The notes under the pieces: generated by a model
Database searches by the model: none
What the model was told of the DNA's origin: nothing
Seen by the model: only the letters and a program-made list of their open reading frames with translations
Assembly (NCBI GenBank): GCA_024704765.1
Contig: JAKMXF010000354.1
Location: forward strand, 930,690-994,689
Length of the DNA: 64,000 nt
Direction of reading: 5' to 3'
Origin: Oopsacas minuta
Lineage: Eukaryota > Porifera > Hexactinellida > Lyssacinosida > Leucopsacidae
Translations under genes and position numbers: made by a program
Part shown: positions 10,170 to 19,900 of the stretch, one piece after another
Position numbering within the stretch: the first letter of the stretch is position 1
How the letters are laid out: every line of letters starts with the position of its first letter

Positions 10170-11729
10170 TCATTTCCAAAATGTTTGTCTGTGTTTAGCT
10201 CTCTCCAACGTGTGGGAGGCAAGAGAAGCAGCAGAAGAGACGGAGACCTCATCAGGTTCAGGGGTACGAATATCCTCCTTATATTTAAACAATTGTGTTT
10301 GTAAGCTAGTGTCTGTCTGGGAGAGAGCACTGTGAGGAACACTAGCTGGTAAGTAATTCGGGCTGCTGTGTGTTACTGGGTAGATAGGAGAATAAGAATG
10401 TACTCTGTTTATATCGATAGGAGGTACAGCTGTTCTAGCTCTTATTGCCTCGTGTTGTGGAGGAGATAAAGGCTTATGTCTCACTACAGAGGATCTCATG
10501 GTATTGCTGGTAACTTTATGTAACTGAGAAGTGTGAGGTTCTAACTCAGTCAGCTGATTTGTGATAGGAGTAGTAACGTTGAGCTTTGATAAGGAGCTGC
10601 CCAGCTGATCAACAGGTGACTTATCTTTATGCTCGTTATGGCATACTCTACCTCTAGCAGAGGTGTCAATATGTTGTACTCTGTTGGTCTGTTCCTCCTC
10701 CACAATATTAGCCCCCTCATCTTGAGGGTAGACAGATCGATTTGAACTGAGACGAGATGAGTCGGCTACTTCTGCGTATCTCCGACACAGAGGGAGCTGG
10801 AAATGCTCCAGAGCCGAACTCCGTCCTCTGTCTCTATATACCCTAGCTTTCTCGCGTAACTCAATCACCATTTGGTACCAGGGATTAGTCACATTATTTG
10901 CTTTGTCAGGAGATGAAGTACGTAGCGAGTAGTTAGACCTGTATTCACTGCTCCAGCGACGGGGAGATCGCTGTACGGGGTTAGAAGGGGAGACAGGACG
11001 AACAGGAGCTGGTACAAGAGCAGGTTGAGATTCGTAAGAAGAGTGTTTGACAGGAAATTTATAAATAGGAAATGATTTGTCTTTAGAGCTCTGCTGGCCT
11101 AAACCCTGGAATTGAGATTGATACTCTGAGAGAGGGAAGGAAGGGACACGCTCTTTCTTAGTACGTTTAGCTCCTCTCTTGTCTCGGATCTTCTTAGACC
11201 GTTTTTGTCTTCCGACAACCTCTAAAGATTTATCTGGAATATTATGGGGAATAAAATCTTTATGTACCGGAACATCAATTTCTGGTCTCTCCTCTTTGTA
11301 AAACTCCATATCTCCTTGTTTAATTATGTTCCCTTTGGATACTTCTCTATCTACTGGTACCATTGTATGCGCTTTTGTTACCTCTCTATCAATTGGTTCC
11401 GGTGCATCCCTTTTGGATACTTCTCTATCAATTAGTTCCGGTCTCTCTACTTCCTTTAGAACCTCTCTGACATCAACGACAGGAACTTTAGGATTCTTCC
11501 TCTCCTTAAGTAAATCAGATACTTCTCTCTGCCCCGCTATAACAGGCTGGAACTGTCTCTGGTACTCAGAGGTATATCGACCCTTAGCCTCTGTCTGTCT
11601 CTTGTACCCTGCTCTCCACAGGAACCCCTTATGATCCATCCCGCTCTTCTGAGAAGTGAGCTCTGGGTATAAAGCATAGGGAGTCCTGGGGCCTGCCACT
11701 GATGGAGGGTTACTTGTATGAACTGACAT
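10170..11729 (-). CDS. MDM1: MDM1-like microtubule/centriole protein
   Basis: A single-exon 519-residue protein, mostly disordered. MDM1 binds microtubules and limits centriole duplication; its mark is a repeated [ST]EYxxxF motif. Here that motif appears as TSEYQRQF, LSEYQSQF and SSEYRSNY. A helical segment NPWYQMVIELREKARVYRDR near residue 290 and a C-terminal TLERAKHRQTFWK also fit MDM1. Between them are charged Pro-rich repeats (PEPIDREV, MVPVDREV). The call rests on these short motifs rather than one strong domain. It is tandem with mitochondrial L24 upstream. Confidence 0.6.
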   Translation of the reverse strand: MSVHTSNPPSVAGPRTPYALYPELTSQKSGMDHKGFLWRAGYKRQTEAKGRYTSEYQRQFQPVIAGQREVSDLLKERKNPKVPVVDVREVLKEVERPELIDREVSKRDAPEPIDREVTKAHTMVPVDREVSKGNIIKQGDMEFYKEERPEIDVPVHKDFIPHNIPDKSLEVVGRQKRSKKIRDKRGAKRTKKERVPSFPLSEYQSQFQGLGQQSSKDKSFPIYKFPVKHSSYESQPALVPAPVRPVSPSNPVQRSPRRWSSEYRSNYSLRTSSPDKANNVTNPWYQMVIELREKARVYRDRGRSSALEHFQLPLCRRYAEVADSSRLSSNRSVYPQDEGANIVEEEQTNRVQHIDTSARGRVCHNEHKDKSPVDQLGSSLSKLNVTTPITNQLTELEPHTSQLHKVTSNTMRSSVVRHKPLSPPQHEAIRARTAVPPIDINRVHSYSPIYPVTHSSPNYLPASVPHSALSQTDTSLQTQLFKYKEDIRTPEPDEVSVSSAASLASHTLERAKHRQTFWK

Positions 11730-11804
11730 AACAAGCTAACGTTATGTAAAACAATTATAATATCAAACTATGAAAAGCTACATATGAAGTGATAACTATT
11801 TGTA

Positions 11805-12536
11805 TTATATTGAGCTAGAAAGTTTAACCTTAACTTTCTTCTTTATCTCATCCTGAGATTCTAACTTAACAACTTCCAAATATGGCGGGATATATTCGTT
11901 AGTGATCCATTTATTCTTAGGAATGCGGGGTAAGGTATTGATCCTCCCTGTCTTCCCTTCTCTGAGCTTCTGTTGGATATAGTCTTTATGTTTCAGCAGT
12001 AATTCCTCTTCTACTGTATTTAGAGTGAGTCTATAGGATTTCTCTAAGACAACTTCAGCTCGAGTGTCGTATGGTCCTTCCCGATATGCAGGAATCTGAG
12101 CATAAGGCCCCACTAAATCCGGGTCTCCGTCTCTCGGAATGAACATAGTATTACCAGCTTGTGTTACACGGAATTTATTGCCCCTGGGGGTAGTCACAAT
12201 ATTTACTTTCGTCGGTTTGTTACCATTATCGGGGTCAAGCAGCTGTATTTCATCTGGAACAAATGGACGCTCATATGAAATATGGACCGGTTTTCCTTCG
12301 GGACTTGTATACCGTACTGTCCGCATATTCAGAGCTCTGACGTAAATCCAATTTAGACTCCGGTAGACGGCGAGGACTCTACCACACTTCCCTATCTCTG
12401 GCCCCTTCATGACCTGTACAAAGTCCCCCGGGAAGATTGGGATCTCAACCTCCTTAAGTTTTACTCGCGGATATTTAGACCTGAATTTTTTGTATTCCAT
12501 CAACTCGCGATAACTTCTTCCCATCCAAGCCTTCAT
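11805..12536 (-). CDS. MRPL24: mitochondrial large ribosomal subunit protein uL24m
   Basis: A 243-residue protein with a KOW motif near the N-terminus (FPGDFVQVMKGPEIGKCGRV, then RSLNWIYVRALNMRTVRY), as in L24, which binds 23S-type rRNA during early large-subunit assembly. The C-terminal extension (LEKSYRLTL, YIPPYLEVVK) fits the mitochondrial form. The start chosen is the ATG at 12536 (MKAWMGRSY); the frame stays open further upstream but has no ATG and runs into an inverted-repeat element at 12594. The short basic N-terminus could act as a mitochondrial signal. Confidence 0.85.
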   Translation of the reverse strand: MKAWMGRSYRELMEYKKFRSKYPRVKLKEVEIPIFPGDFVQVMKGPEIGKCGRVLAVYRSLNWIYVRALNMRTVRYTSPEGKPVHISYERPFVPDEIQLLDPDNGNKPTKVNIVTTPRGNKFRVTQAGNTMFIPRDGDPDLVGPYAQIPAYREGPYDTRAEVVLEKSYRLTLNTVEEELLLKHKDYIQQKLREGKTGRINTLPRIPKNKWITNEYIPPYLEVVKLESQDEIKKKVKVKLSSSI

Positions 12537-12593
12537 TATTATATCTAAACTATCTAACGAATTTGAATTTTGTATTTGATAGCTATTAATTGC

Positions 12594-12687
12594 TACAGTC
12601 AACTCCCATTATGTCGTAGCTAAAGGGACAGCGATAATTATTTCAAAATAACCGATGCCGTGTTGGATATATTGGGAGTTGAGTGTA
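12594..12687. mobile_element. family A MITE (TIR TACAGTCAACTCC)
   Basis: Starts TACAGTCAACTCCC and ends GGGAGTTGAGTGTA, imperfect inverted repeats on ~94 bp. The same termini occur at 24911, 33482, 36442, 44514, 49046 and 59864. Termini of this kind (CAGT, TA target) suggest a non-autonomous Tc1/mariner or pogo-type element. It sits just upstream of the L24 start codon. Confidence 0.75.
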
Positions 12688-12820
12688 TTGCGTTAATTAT
12701 AATAGAATGGCAGTTCTCCTCTTTTTGTATGGACAGTTCATATTTCTACTAATTTCCAGTAATGATATAGGACAGATACCTCCTTAATCACTGAATAATC
12801 TGCTACATCAATACAACAAA

Positions 12821-14162
12821 CTAATCCATGACATTATCATCATCGTCCTTATCCTTATCCTCAGGTTTAGGGTTATTCTGCTCTTGTATTGCCTTCACTA
12901 GATCCTCCTTATTAGCATCTACACCAGGTAGAGTACCTATAACATCACTCAGGAAGTTAGGATCAGTTACCAGATCGTCTCCATCTAGATCATCATCATC
13001 GTCTAGATTATCGTCATCATCCAATTCATAGTCCATGTCTATTATATCCATATCTGATCCCGTATCCCCTTCCATCGGCTGGAGGGACATCTGCATAGCT
13101 AGATGCAGCTGCTGCTCTTCTGTCAACTCGTTCAGCTCGGGAGCCTGTGAGGTAGCTAGTCCCTGCATCATACTAGTCAGAGCACTGCCCCCTGTACCGC
13201 TAGTCGTACGGGACTCACCAGCTAGGCCTGTAGACTACAGTAGATGCGGGTAAAACAACACGATATAAGCACTATCATCTGGAAAATGGTTCTCATATTC
13301 CTGTATATGTTATGCCGATTATAAGAATATGTATTGCTGCTCCAGTGGGGTTCTTATAACCGGCATCTACTGGATTGTATGATAGAATACACTAAATAAC
13401 TAATCACACAACTTACAGGTACTCGATGCTGCTGCTGCTGAATCCTAGACCTCTCTTCCTCCATAGATACACGTAATACCATAGCAAGCTCTGGGTCTTC
13501 GTTAGGATCAACTCCGAACTCATAATTTCCCGGCACAGCTCCTCCTCCAGACCCAGCCATGATAGGGGAGGAGACCAACACCTCGGAGAGGCGTGTCTCA
13601 GGGGGGACAGTGATCAAGTGACTGTTCTCTCCGTCCTTCCCATTCAATGTAGTTATCAAAGATTCTAACTTTTTAACATTTATACTTTCTTCCCCGAAAT
13701 TTATAACATCAACACTAACCTATAAGATAATGATAAAATATGATTACTGATTATTCTAGCAAATACCTTCTCTTTCCTAAGTCTCTTGCCCAGTATTACC
13801 AGATCACTTTCCTCGTCTATAACAGGACTACCCACAAACACTATTATCTTGATAGCATGATCTCTCCCTTGTCTGTGTTTCAAACACAGATGAGCTACTT
13901 GTAGTCCCTTACCCAACTCTATTTTCCCTTTAGGCTGTAGCTTACGAATAGTTGTCATTATCTTTGTAACATCCCTGGTTAGAGTAACCAGCATTTGAGA
14001 TGACGTCAGACTTAGGAGAGCTAGGCAGTTCTCAGCATTCTTGTTACGTTTGGACTGACATATCATGTTAACTGCTTCCTCCTGAGCACTGAGACGGGAA
14101 GGAATGAAATCTCCGTTTCGCATAAACTCACTGCTATCCAAGCAGATTACACATGACTCCAT
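12821..14162 (-). CDS. PSMD4: 26S proteasome ubiquitin receptor Rpn10
   Basis: Exons (minus) 14162-13767, 13719-13417 and 13234-12821, total about 370 residues. Rpn10 is the regulatory-particle subunit that captures ubiquitin chains. The VWA domain (residues 1-~190) has [31 protein letters not shown] and [19 protein letters not shown]. Two ubiquitin-interacting motifs follow: [17 protein letters not shown] and [13 protein letters not shown]. The tail is Asp-rich, as in other animals. Intron 2 (182 bp) consists mostly of a family B inverted-repeat element, and the acceptor lies right at its terminal repeat (CTACTG-TAG). Confidence 0.95.
13238..13371. mobile_element. family B MITE inside Rpn10 intron 2
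   Basis: The element begins CAGTAGATGCGGG and ends CCGGCATCTACTG, inverted repeats about 13 bp long on ~134 bp. The related copy at 29519 shares the interior (TTCCTGTATAT, TATTGCT). It fills most of the 182-bp intron. Confidence 0.7.
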
Positions 14163-14313
14163 ATTTGGTAGGAATAGCTAAATTCACAAAATTATCAAAT
14201 AATATACAACTTCTTGAATTAAACTAAAGATTATGTAATTACCATAGGCTATATAAATATGAAAACAGGGAAAAGGGAACAAAGAATAGTTAGAAACACA
14301 AACGGTTATAAAG

Positions 14314-16623
14314 TTAGTCATAGAAATGCTCCTGCTCGTTATCAGTATCAATAAGGTTGGTCATAACCATCACTAGCTCGTTCTCCTTGATTACTCTTTG
14401 TATAGATTGTTCTAAACTGAGTTTTTCTTTTGAAAGACTAGCGAAGCATTCCATTATGTTACGAAGATCCGTCTCAACATGTGTGAGTAATATCCTCATT
14501 ATAGTCTGCTTGCGAGAGAGCGAATCAGGAGTATTTTCATTTTTCTCCTGCACGAAATCGAGACAGTTTTTTAGACGTAGAGCGTAGTACATATTCCTGT
14601 TCTGGATAGCTATCACACACCGTTGTAGGGCAGAGAGAATGCTCGCTTGTTTCTGAGCATTGAAAGTAGCGGACAAATGTTCAACAACTTTGGTTTCATA
14701 GATTTCTTCAAAGTCATTGAACAACACTTTGAGATGCTCCCTAGATCGCAATGAGAATAATTCAATTACATCATCTTCAGCTCGCTCTCCATTAATTGAC
14801 TGACGTAGAGTAGACAAGTCGTGTTTGAGGAGGTCATTATCCGAGTGAGACTCTTCCCATCGCTTCCCCTCCAACAATCTAAGAACCAGATTCGTGAACT
14901 TGCCCTTACCGCCAGTAGCCTTTTTGACGTGTTCAACCAAATTATAACCAGTTAATCGGGGGTAATATTCGTGGAAATAACTAATCTCACTATTGGTTGC
15001 TAAGAACAGAATATCTACAAGAGAAGAGTCGTCGATTTCAACTGCTTCCTTAGCTATCTTTACTCTCTTTCCCTCCATTGATATCCATATAGACCGGAGA
15101 CTTGTTCTCTCGTAGCTCTCAAGCAGGGCTCGAATAGTGAACAGCTGTTCGCCTGGCTTCATAAACTCTTCTATCTTTGTAATCAGATTAACTTGATAGT
15201 GTACAAGGTATTGACTTACTATCTTTAATCTATTATCGTAGCTACAACTTGATAGGATTGAGAACAGGATATTATTAGCTTTCCCCTTCTTTAACACAGC
15301 GGCGTGTATCTGTTGGACCTCTGGCAAGATGGTGTCCTCTGTCTCTGATATGAGAGCAAACAAGAGTTGCCGAAGAGCTGTGAACTTGGCTTCTTTGAAG
15401 CATTCAGCTACCCCTACTTCTAGTTGAATACCGGACAACGCAAGATACGCATCTTTTATTTCGCTTAAATCAAACTCTCGCTTCATGATAATAATACGCA
15501 CGATCGTCTGTCTGCTGCTGACGATATCAATTGGCAGGTCCTTGATAGATCCGTGAGTTAGGAACTCAATAGATTGGTAGAGACGCTGAGCATAGAATTT
15601 TACTTCATCTCTTACTGCATGGACGAATGTCTTCAAAGCGTTAATGAAATCATCCCCTATTATTTGACCAGATATGGATTTGTATGAGTTAGCTATGAAT
15701 ATACCTAAGTCCAATCCGTACTGCCTTTGGAATTCTTCTACTATTAACCTTAAATGCTCATAACTCCTCTTACTAAACACATGTATAAGATTGCTGGTTC
15801 TATTCTCATCCGTCTCGTAGATTTCAGTAACATCAACTTTAACCTGTTTCATGTCTATAAACCCTGTTTCATCACGATCCCCCTTAGACAGAGATGCCAG
15901 GAGGTTAGCGAAGTTACCGCTGGTCTCGCCTACTAGCTGAGGTTCTAATTCATATGTACGGTAGTTTTCACTCCAATTATTTCTACAGTAATGAATCTGC
16001 CCGTTAGTAGCCATGAATAATATCTCAGCAAGAGCCTCCTCATCTGTCCCAACACCTTCAAAGGAGAGGAACCGTCCAGTTGCCTTCCCTTCCATCGCGA
16101 TGAATAGCGAGTGGAGTCTAGTCACACGATACGAGTCTAGCATTGCCCGTACAGCGAAGTAATAGTTATGTGGCTTAGTTTGTTTGAAGAGATCTTCAAG
16201 CATATTCCTGTTAAATAACTCACGATATCTCTTAATGAACTTAGTACGATGTTCATAGCTCCTGTTAGGGAGAATCTCAAGCAGCACATTAAAGAGATTA
16301 TCCTTCTTAACGAGACAATGTCTTATTCTCCTGACGTCATCGTCTAGGAGAGATATAGTCATAGGCTCGGGGGTCAGAGGTTCTGGAGTCAAAGGTTCTG
16401 GAGTCAAAGGTTCTGGAGTCAAGGCTTCAGGAGTTGCATAAAATGGCTCTTCAGGTGTTGATAATGATTTAACCGAAGGAGCGCGAGGGGGCGGACGCAC
16501 GAAGGGGTTACCCCATACCACCGCGGGTGGAGCTCCGAATAGAAAGTCAGGGAGACATCTTATACGCGAATCGATGAGAGGATTACTCGGATAAAGAGCT
16601 GGAAGGTATAATACTTCTGACAT
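14314..16623 (-). CDS. divergent annexin-like protein with eight degenerate repeats
   Basis: A single-exon 769-residue protein. A ~40-residue leader (shared with 5767-6186) and a four-fold TPEPL repeat are followed by two tetrads of annexin-like repeats. Annexins bind acidic membranes through calcium. One repeat keeps GVGTDEEALAEILF and SGNFANLLASLSKGDRDE, close to the annexin core GxGTDE and later acidic residue; others have lost the GxGT loop. Repeated phrases such as (R/S)SYEHxxxI and ATNxxIxY mark repeat boundaries across both halves. Length and eight-repeat layout resemble annexin A6, but divergence is strong, so calcium-dependent binding may survive in only one or two repeats. Confidence 0.75.
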   Translation of the reverse strand: MSEVLYLPALYPSNPLIDSRIRCLPDFLFGAPPAVVWGNPFVRPPPRAPSVKSLSTPEEPFYATPEALTPEPLTPEPLTPEPLTPEPMTISLLDDDVRRIRHCLVKKDNLFNVLLEILPNRSYEHRTKFIKRYRELFNRNMLEDLFKQTKPHNYYFAVRAMLDSYRVTRLHSLFIAMEGKATGRFLSFEGVGTDEEALAEILFMATNGQIHYCRNNWSENYRTYELEPQLVGETSGNFANLLASLSKGDRDETGFIDMKQVKVDVTEIYETDENRTSNLIHVFSKRSYEHLRLIVEEFQRQYGLDLGIFIANSYKSISGQIIGDDFINALKTFVHAVRDEVKFYAQRLYQSIEFLTHGSIKDLPIDIVSSRQTIVRIIIMKREFDLSEIKDAYLALSGIQLEVGVAECFKEAKFTALRQLLFALISETEDTILPEVQQIHAAVLKKGKANNILFSILSSCSYDNRLKIVSQYLVHYQVNLITKIEEFMKPGEQLFTIRALLESYERTSLRSIWISMEGKRVKIAKEAVEIDDSSLVDILFLATNSEISYFHEYYPRLTGYNLVEHVKKATGGKGKFTNLVLRLLEGKRWEESHSDNDLLKHDLSTLRQSINGERAEDDVIELFSLRSREHLKVLFNDFEEIYETKVVEHLSATFNAQKQASILSALQRCVIAIQNRNMYYALRLKNCLDFVQEKNENTPDSLSRKQTIMRILLTHVETDLRNIMECFASLSKEKLSLEQSIQRVIKENELVMVMTNLIDTDNEQEHFYD

Positions 16624-16666
16624 TAGAGTATCGTACGTATAAATAACAATTTAGTTAAACCGCACT

Positions 16667-16674
16667 CTTATATA
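16667..16674 (-). promoter_or_regulatory. TATA box (TATATAAG)
   Basis: TATATAAGAG on the minus strand ~44 bases upstream of the annexin-like start codon. It is identical to the element upstream of the small leader-sharing gene. Confidence 0.55.
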
Positions 16675-16921
16675 CCAAACAACGAACGACTAAACTATGC
16701 ATAGTTATTACCAGTTCGTATGAATTGCTAATAAGCGTTGAATAATGTAAACACAACCTGTACACCTATTCTATATGCCTGAAGAATAAGGACGAATCAG
16801 GCGATATCATAGCGTTCGCAGCTGATTACAAAGTCAATATATGTAGTAGTAGCGTGTAACATGTATTCAAAACTATTTAATTCATTCCGAATAATATTAT
16901 AGTCACCACTAGACGAATTGT

Positions 16922-19900
16922 TCATTGAAAAGTAATCACAAATCTTGGAAGATCGTGAGCTGGATCTTTCATTACGATTATACCCCCATTCTGTGTGTGG
17001 TGCTGCCCAGGAGTACCAAGTAATAGTTCGTTAACCATCATCTTCTTCCCACCTAAAACATTCTTTAAGGTTTACTGCAGGTATTCTATTAGTAAAATTG
17101 AATATACAAGTTACGTCAAGAAAGTTAATTAATACCTCTACAGTAAGAAAGTGAAATATCTGGAGTGGTAGCGAAATACTCTCCAGGCCCGTGAGCCTGC
17201 CCTTTTCTCAGAGACGCATTGTAACCATTCTGACAAATACTGTCAATATTAGCTTCAGGAGTTCCATGAAACGCCAGAGCTGTATTTCTGTTATCTTTCG
17301 CGAGGCTCTTATACTTCTCTTTGAATAACTTGAAAAGTGCACCACCTGGATGGGCATGTGGATTCTCCTTAATATCAGTTACTATTATGTTAGGAAAGGT
17401 TTTTAGCCATTTTTCAACTTCTTTCCTGTCTGTGAGGATGGCAGCTATAAACGAAAATTGCTCATTAAAATAGGACGAAATCTAAGTATAGTTATTTGAC
17501 AATTGTTTAATAATTGAATTAAATGAACAAATATTTTCTGCAAACCAATTTAACAAATTTCAGTCACAAGATCCATCACCCCAGCCGTCTCTCCATCTCT
17601 CCCATACTTTATCACAGGGAAAACTAGGCTTGCCTAGTCTAGTGTTAACTTCATTGTGAGCTCTACACAGCCATAAACTCAGTGTTAGAGAAGATGTGCT
17701 GACAGGAGGATGAGTACTCATCCAATCTCTGAAATATTCTGCACACTCTTCACAAGGAAACACATAGGAAAATGTGTGTAGAAATGATAGCATATCTTCC
17801 TGCTGTTGCTGGGAAGGTTCATCAGGGTAGTATGCTGCCATCGTGTGAAGGAAATTCCAAGTGGATTGTCCGAGCTCTATCCTGTCAACTGGACACTCCT
17901 TGGGCCACCCCTTCGAACTCTTTTGTCCTCCCTGGGGATTGATAACAGTACTCACTCCCCCGAAACCTCCTGTAGAAAGCTTCTGACTCCAAGTATTGAA
18001 ATCAGTACAAGCTCTACAAGGCTTCTTCTTATTCGAAGCTCTATCCTTCTCCGCTTCAACATCGTAAGCTAGGACACTCCCTGACATATTCAGGAACATT
18101 CCTCCAGCTGTGCCGAGCACTCTCAAGGCACGAGACAGCTGACTCATAACACTTATAAGCAGCTAACATTATACATAATTATTGGTAGCAATTATTAAGC
18201 AATAGATGTGGCTAGTGAGAAGCCATATATGGTCTGTAAGCACAAAAGAATTTTGATTATATTTTATCAGTTCACTCATTAGGCAATTTGTTATACACAA
18301 TTCTGATAATTATTAGTTATCGCATATTTGACGTAATAATTGTATGATTAGAAGAGATGACATAGAGAAGTTGGCCTTTGTATATTTACAAATTTGTACA
18401 ATTAGTCAGGTCGTAGGTAGATTTACAGATGGCATAACTATCTCGGGCCTCAGTCAAAATACAAAATGTTCGAAATTGGGGTAAACAGCTGTTTTGCTGG
18501 AGAACTGAAATTAGCATGCATTTGATATAACCGATACCAACAGTATAACAATTATATTCTACTCAGACAAATGCCTCGATTGTACTCATCAGCAGATACT
18601 AATCCGCTTATGTACTCGTCATCAATCATCATAGTAGACTCTCCTAATACAGAACTGACTGTACATAACACGGTCTGATTCCTGGTTAGTATGGTTGAAT
18701 TAAAATATTACAACTTGGTTTTCAGTATATTTCTGCATTTTGAAAAGTGTCTAATATTATGTCAAGATTGTAAGCAATTAATGTTTGGTTAATCAGCTGT
18801 CCGGCTCAACACGTGTTACTGTCTATTCAACATTTTTACTAACCATGTGAACAACCGCTAGTTCATTTGATAGTTCAATAAGGTATTATTGTCACTTTGA
18901 AGTTTTGCCAATAAAGTAATCAAAGGAATAATTATCTACCAATTCAGCTTCTTATAATACTAATAATCTACCCGACACATCTAATAGTAATTTCTATTTC
19001 AACAGGTGCTAAAATATATGAATATTTAATTAACTCACCATCTCGTCTGGGTGTATCTTGCTCAGCATGACTCTTACTACAGTAATCTTGCTGAGTCCCT
19101 GAATTCTCTACCAGTTTAGGCATGTTACAACCTGGTAGATCGCACTGAGCATTCGGGTCAATAACAACTAGAAATTAAAATAAATAACACGTAATGTGAT
19201 TATTTATATGTATATAGATTTCCTCACGTTTAGAACCCATTGCTTCAGCCTTTTTCCTATGAGACTTGGAGCAGAAATGATGAGTAACTCCATCCTCGAT
19301 AGACTTTGGTTTCCAACAGCCAGGGATGGCGCAGCGATCATCTGGCTTAACAACATTCTCTAGAAATATTTGTTAAATATGCATATGTGTAAAGTTATGT
19401 ATTCATCAAATTACCTGGACTTATCCCTTGGGTATTTCCTTGAGCTGAGTGAGACCTGGAGCAGTAGGGGTGCTCCTTACCTTCATCAAAGAATCTGTTG
19501 GGATTAAATTTAATTAATAATTGCTAAGATTGAGAATAACAATAGGGGAATTAAAATATTTGTTTTTTAGGAGTGGGGTTCCTTTTATCCTTTTAGTTAT
19601 CAAATTGACACCCTTCAATTATCAAATTCAACTTAAATACTCCCGAATAAAGGGGGGGAATAAAATTACACCCATGTAAGCGGGAGGGAACCCTTTCGAA
19701 CCCTAAGGCCTTGGCTAAGAGTGGAAACAAAAAGGGTGTAATGTTTACCGATAAATTTATCAAAAACAGGATAACAAACATAGAAACTAAGAAAATTATT
19801 CGAAATACAAATAACAAACTAAAATGTTAGGTAAAATTCTAAGATGAGAATTGTTAACTGAACTCTAAGATTCATTTCCTGGCTTGATATGAAATAGCGT

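Noticed and set aside
12537-12602. Upstream extension of the mitochondrial L24 frame
   Set aside because: No ATG; it runs into the terminal repeat of a family A element, so the ATG at 12536 was preferred.
19593-19817. 74-residue minus-strand frame with a hydrophobic N-terminus
   Set aside because: Lies in PARP intron 4 next to AT-rich DNA; no neighbours, splice sites or similarity support it.
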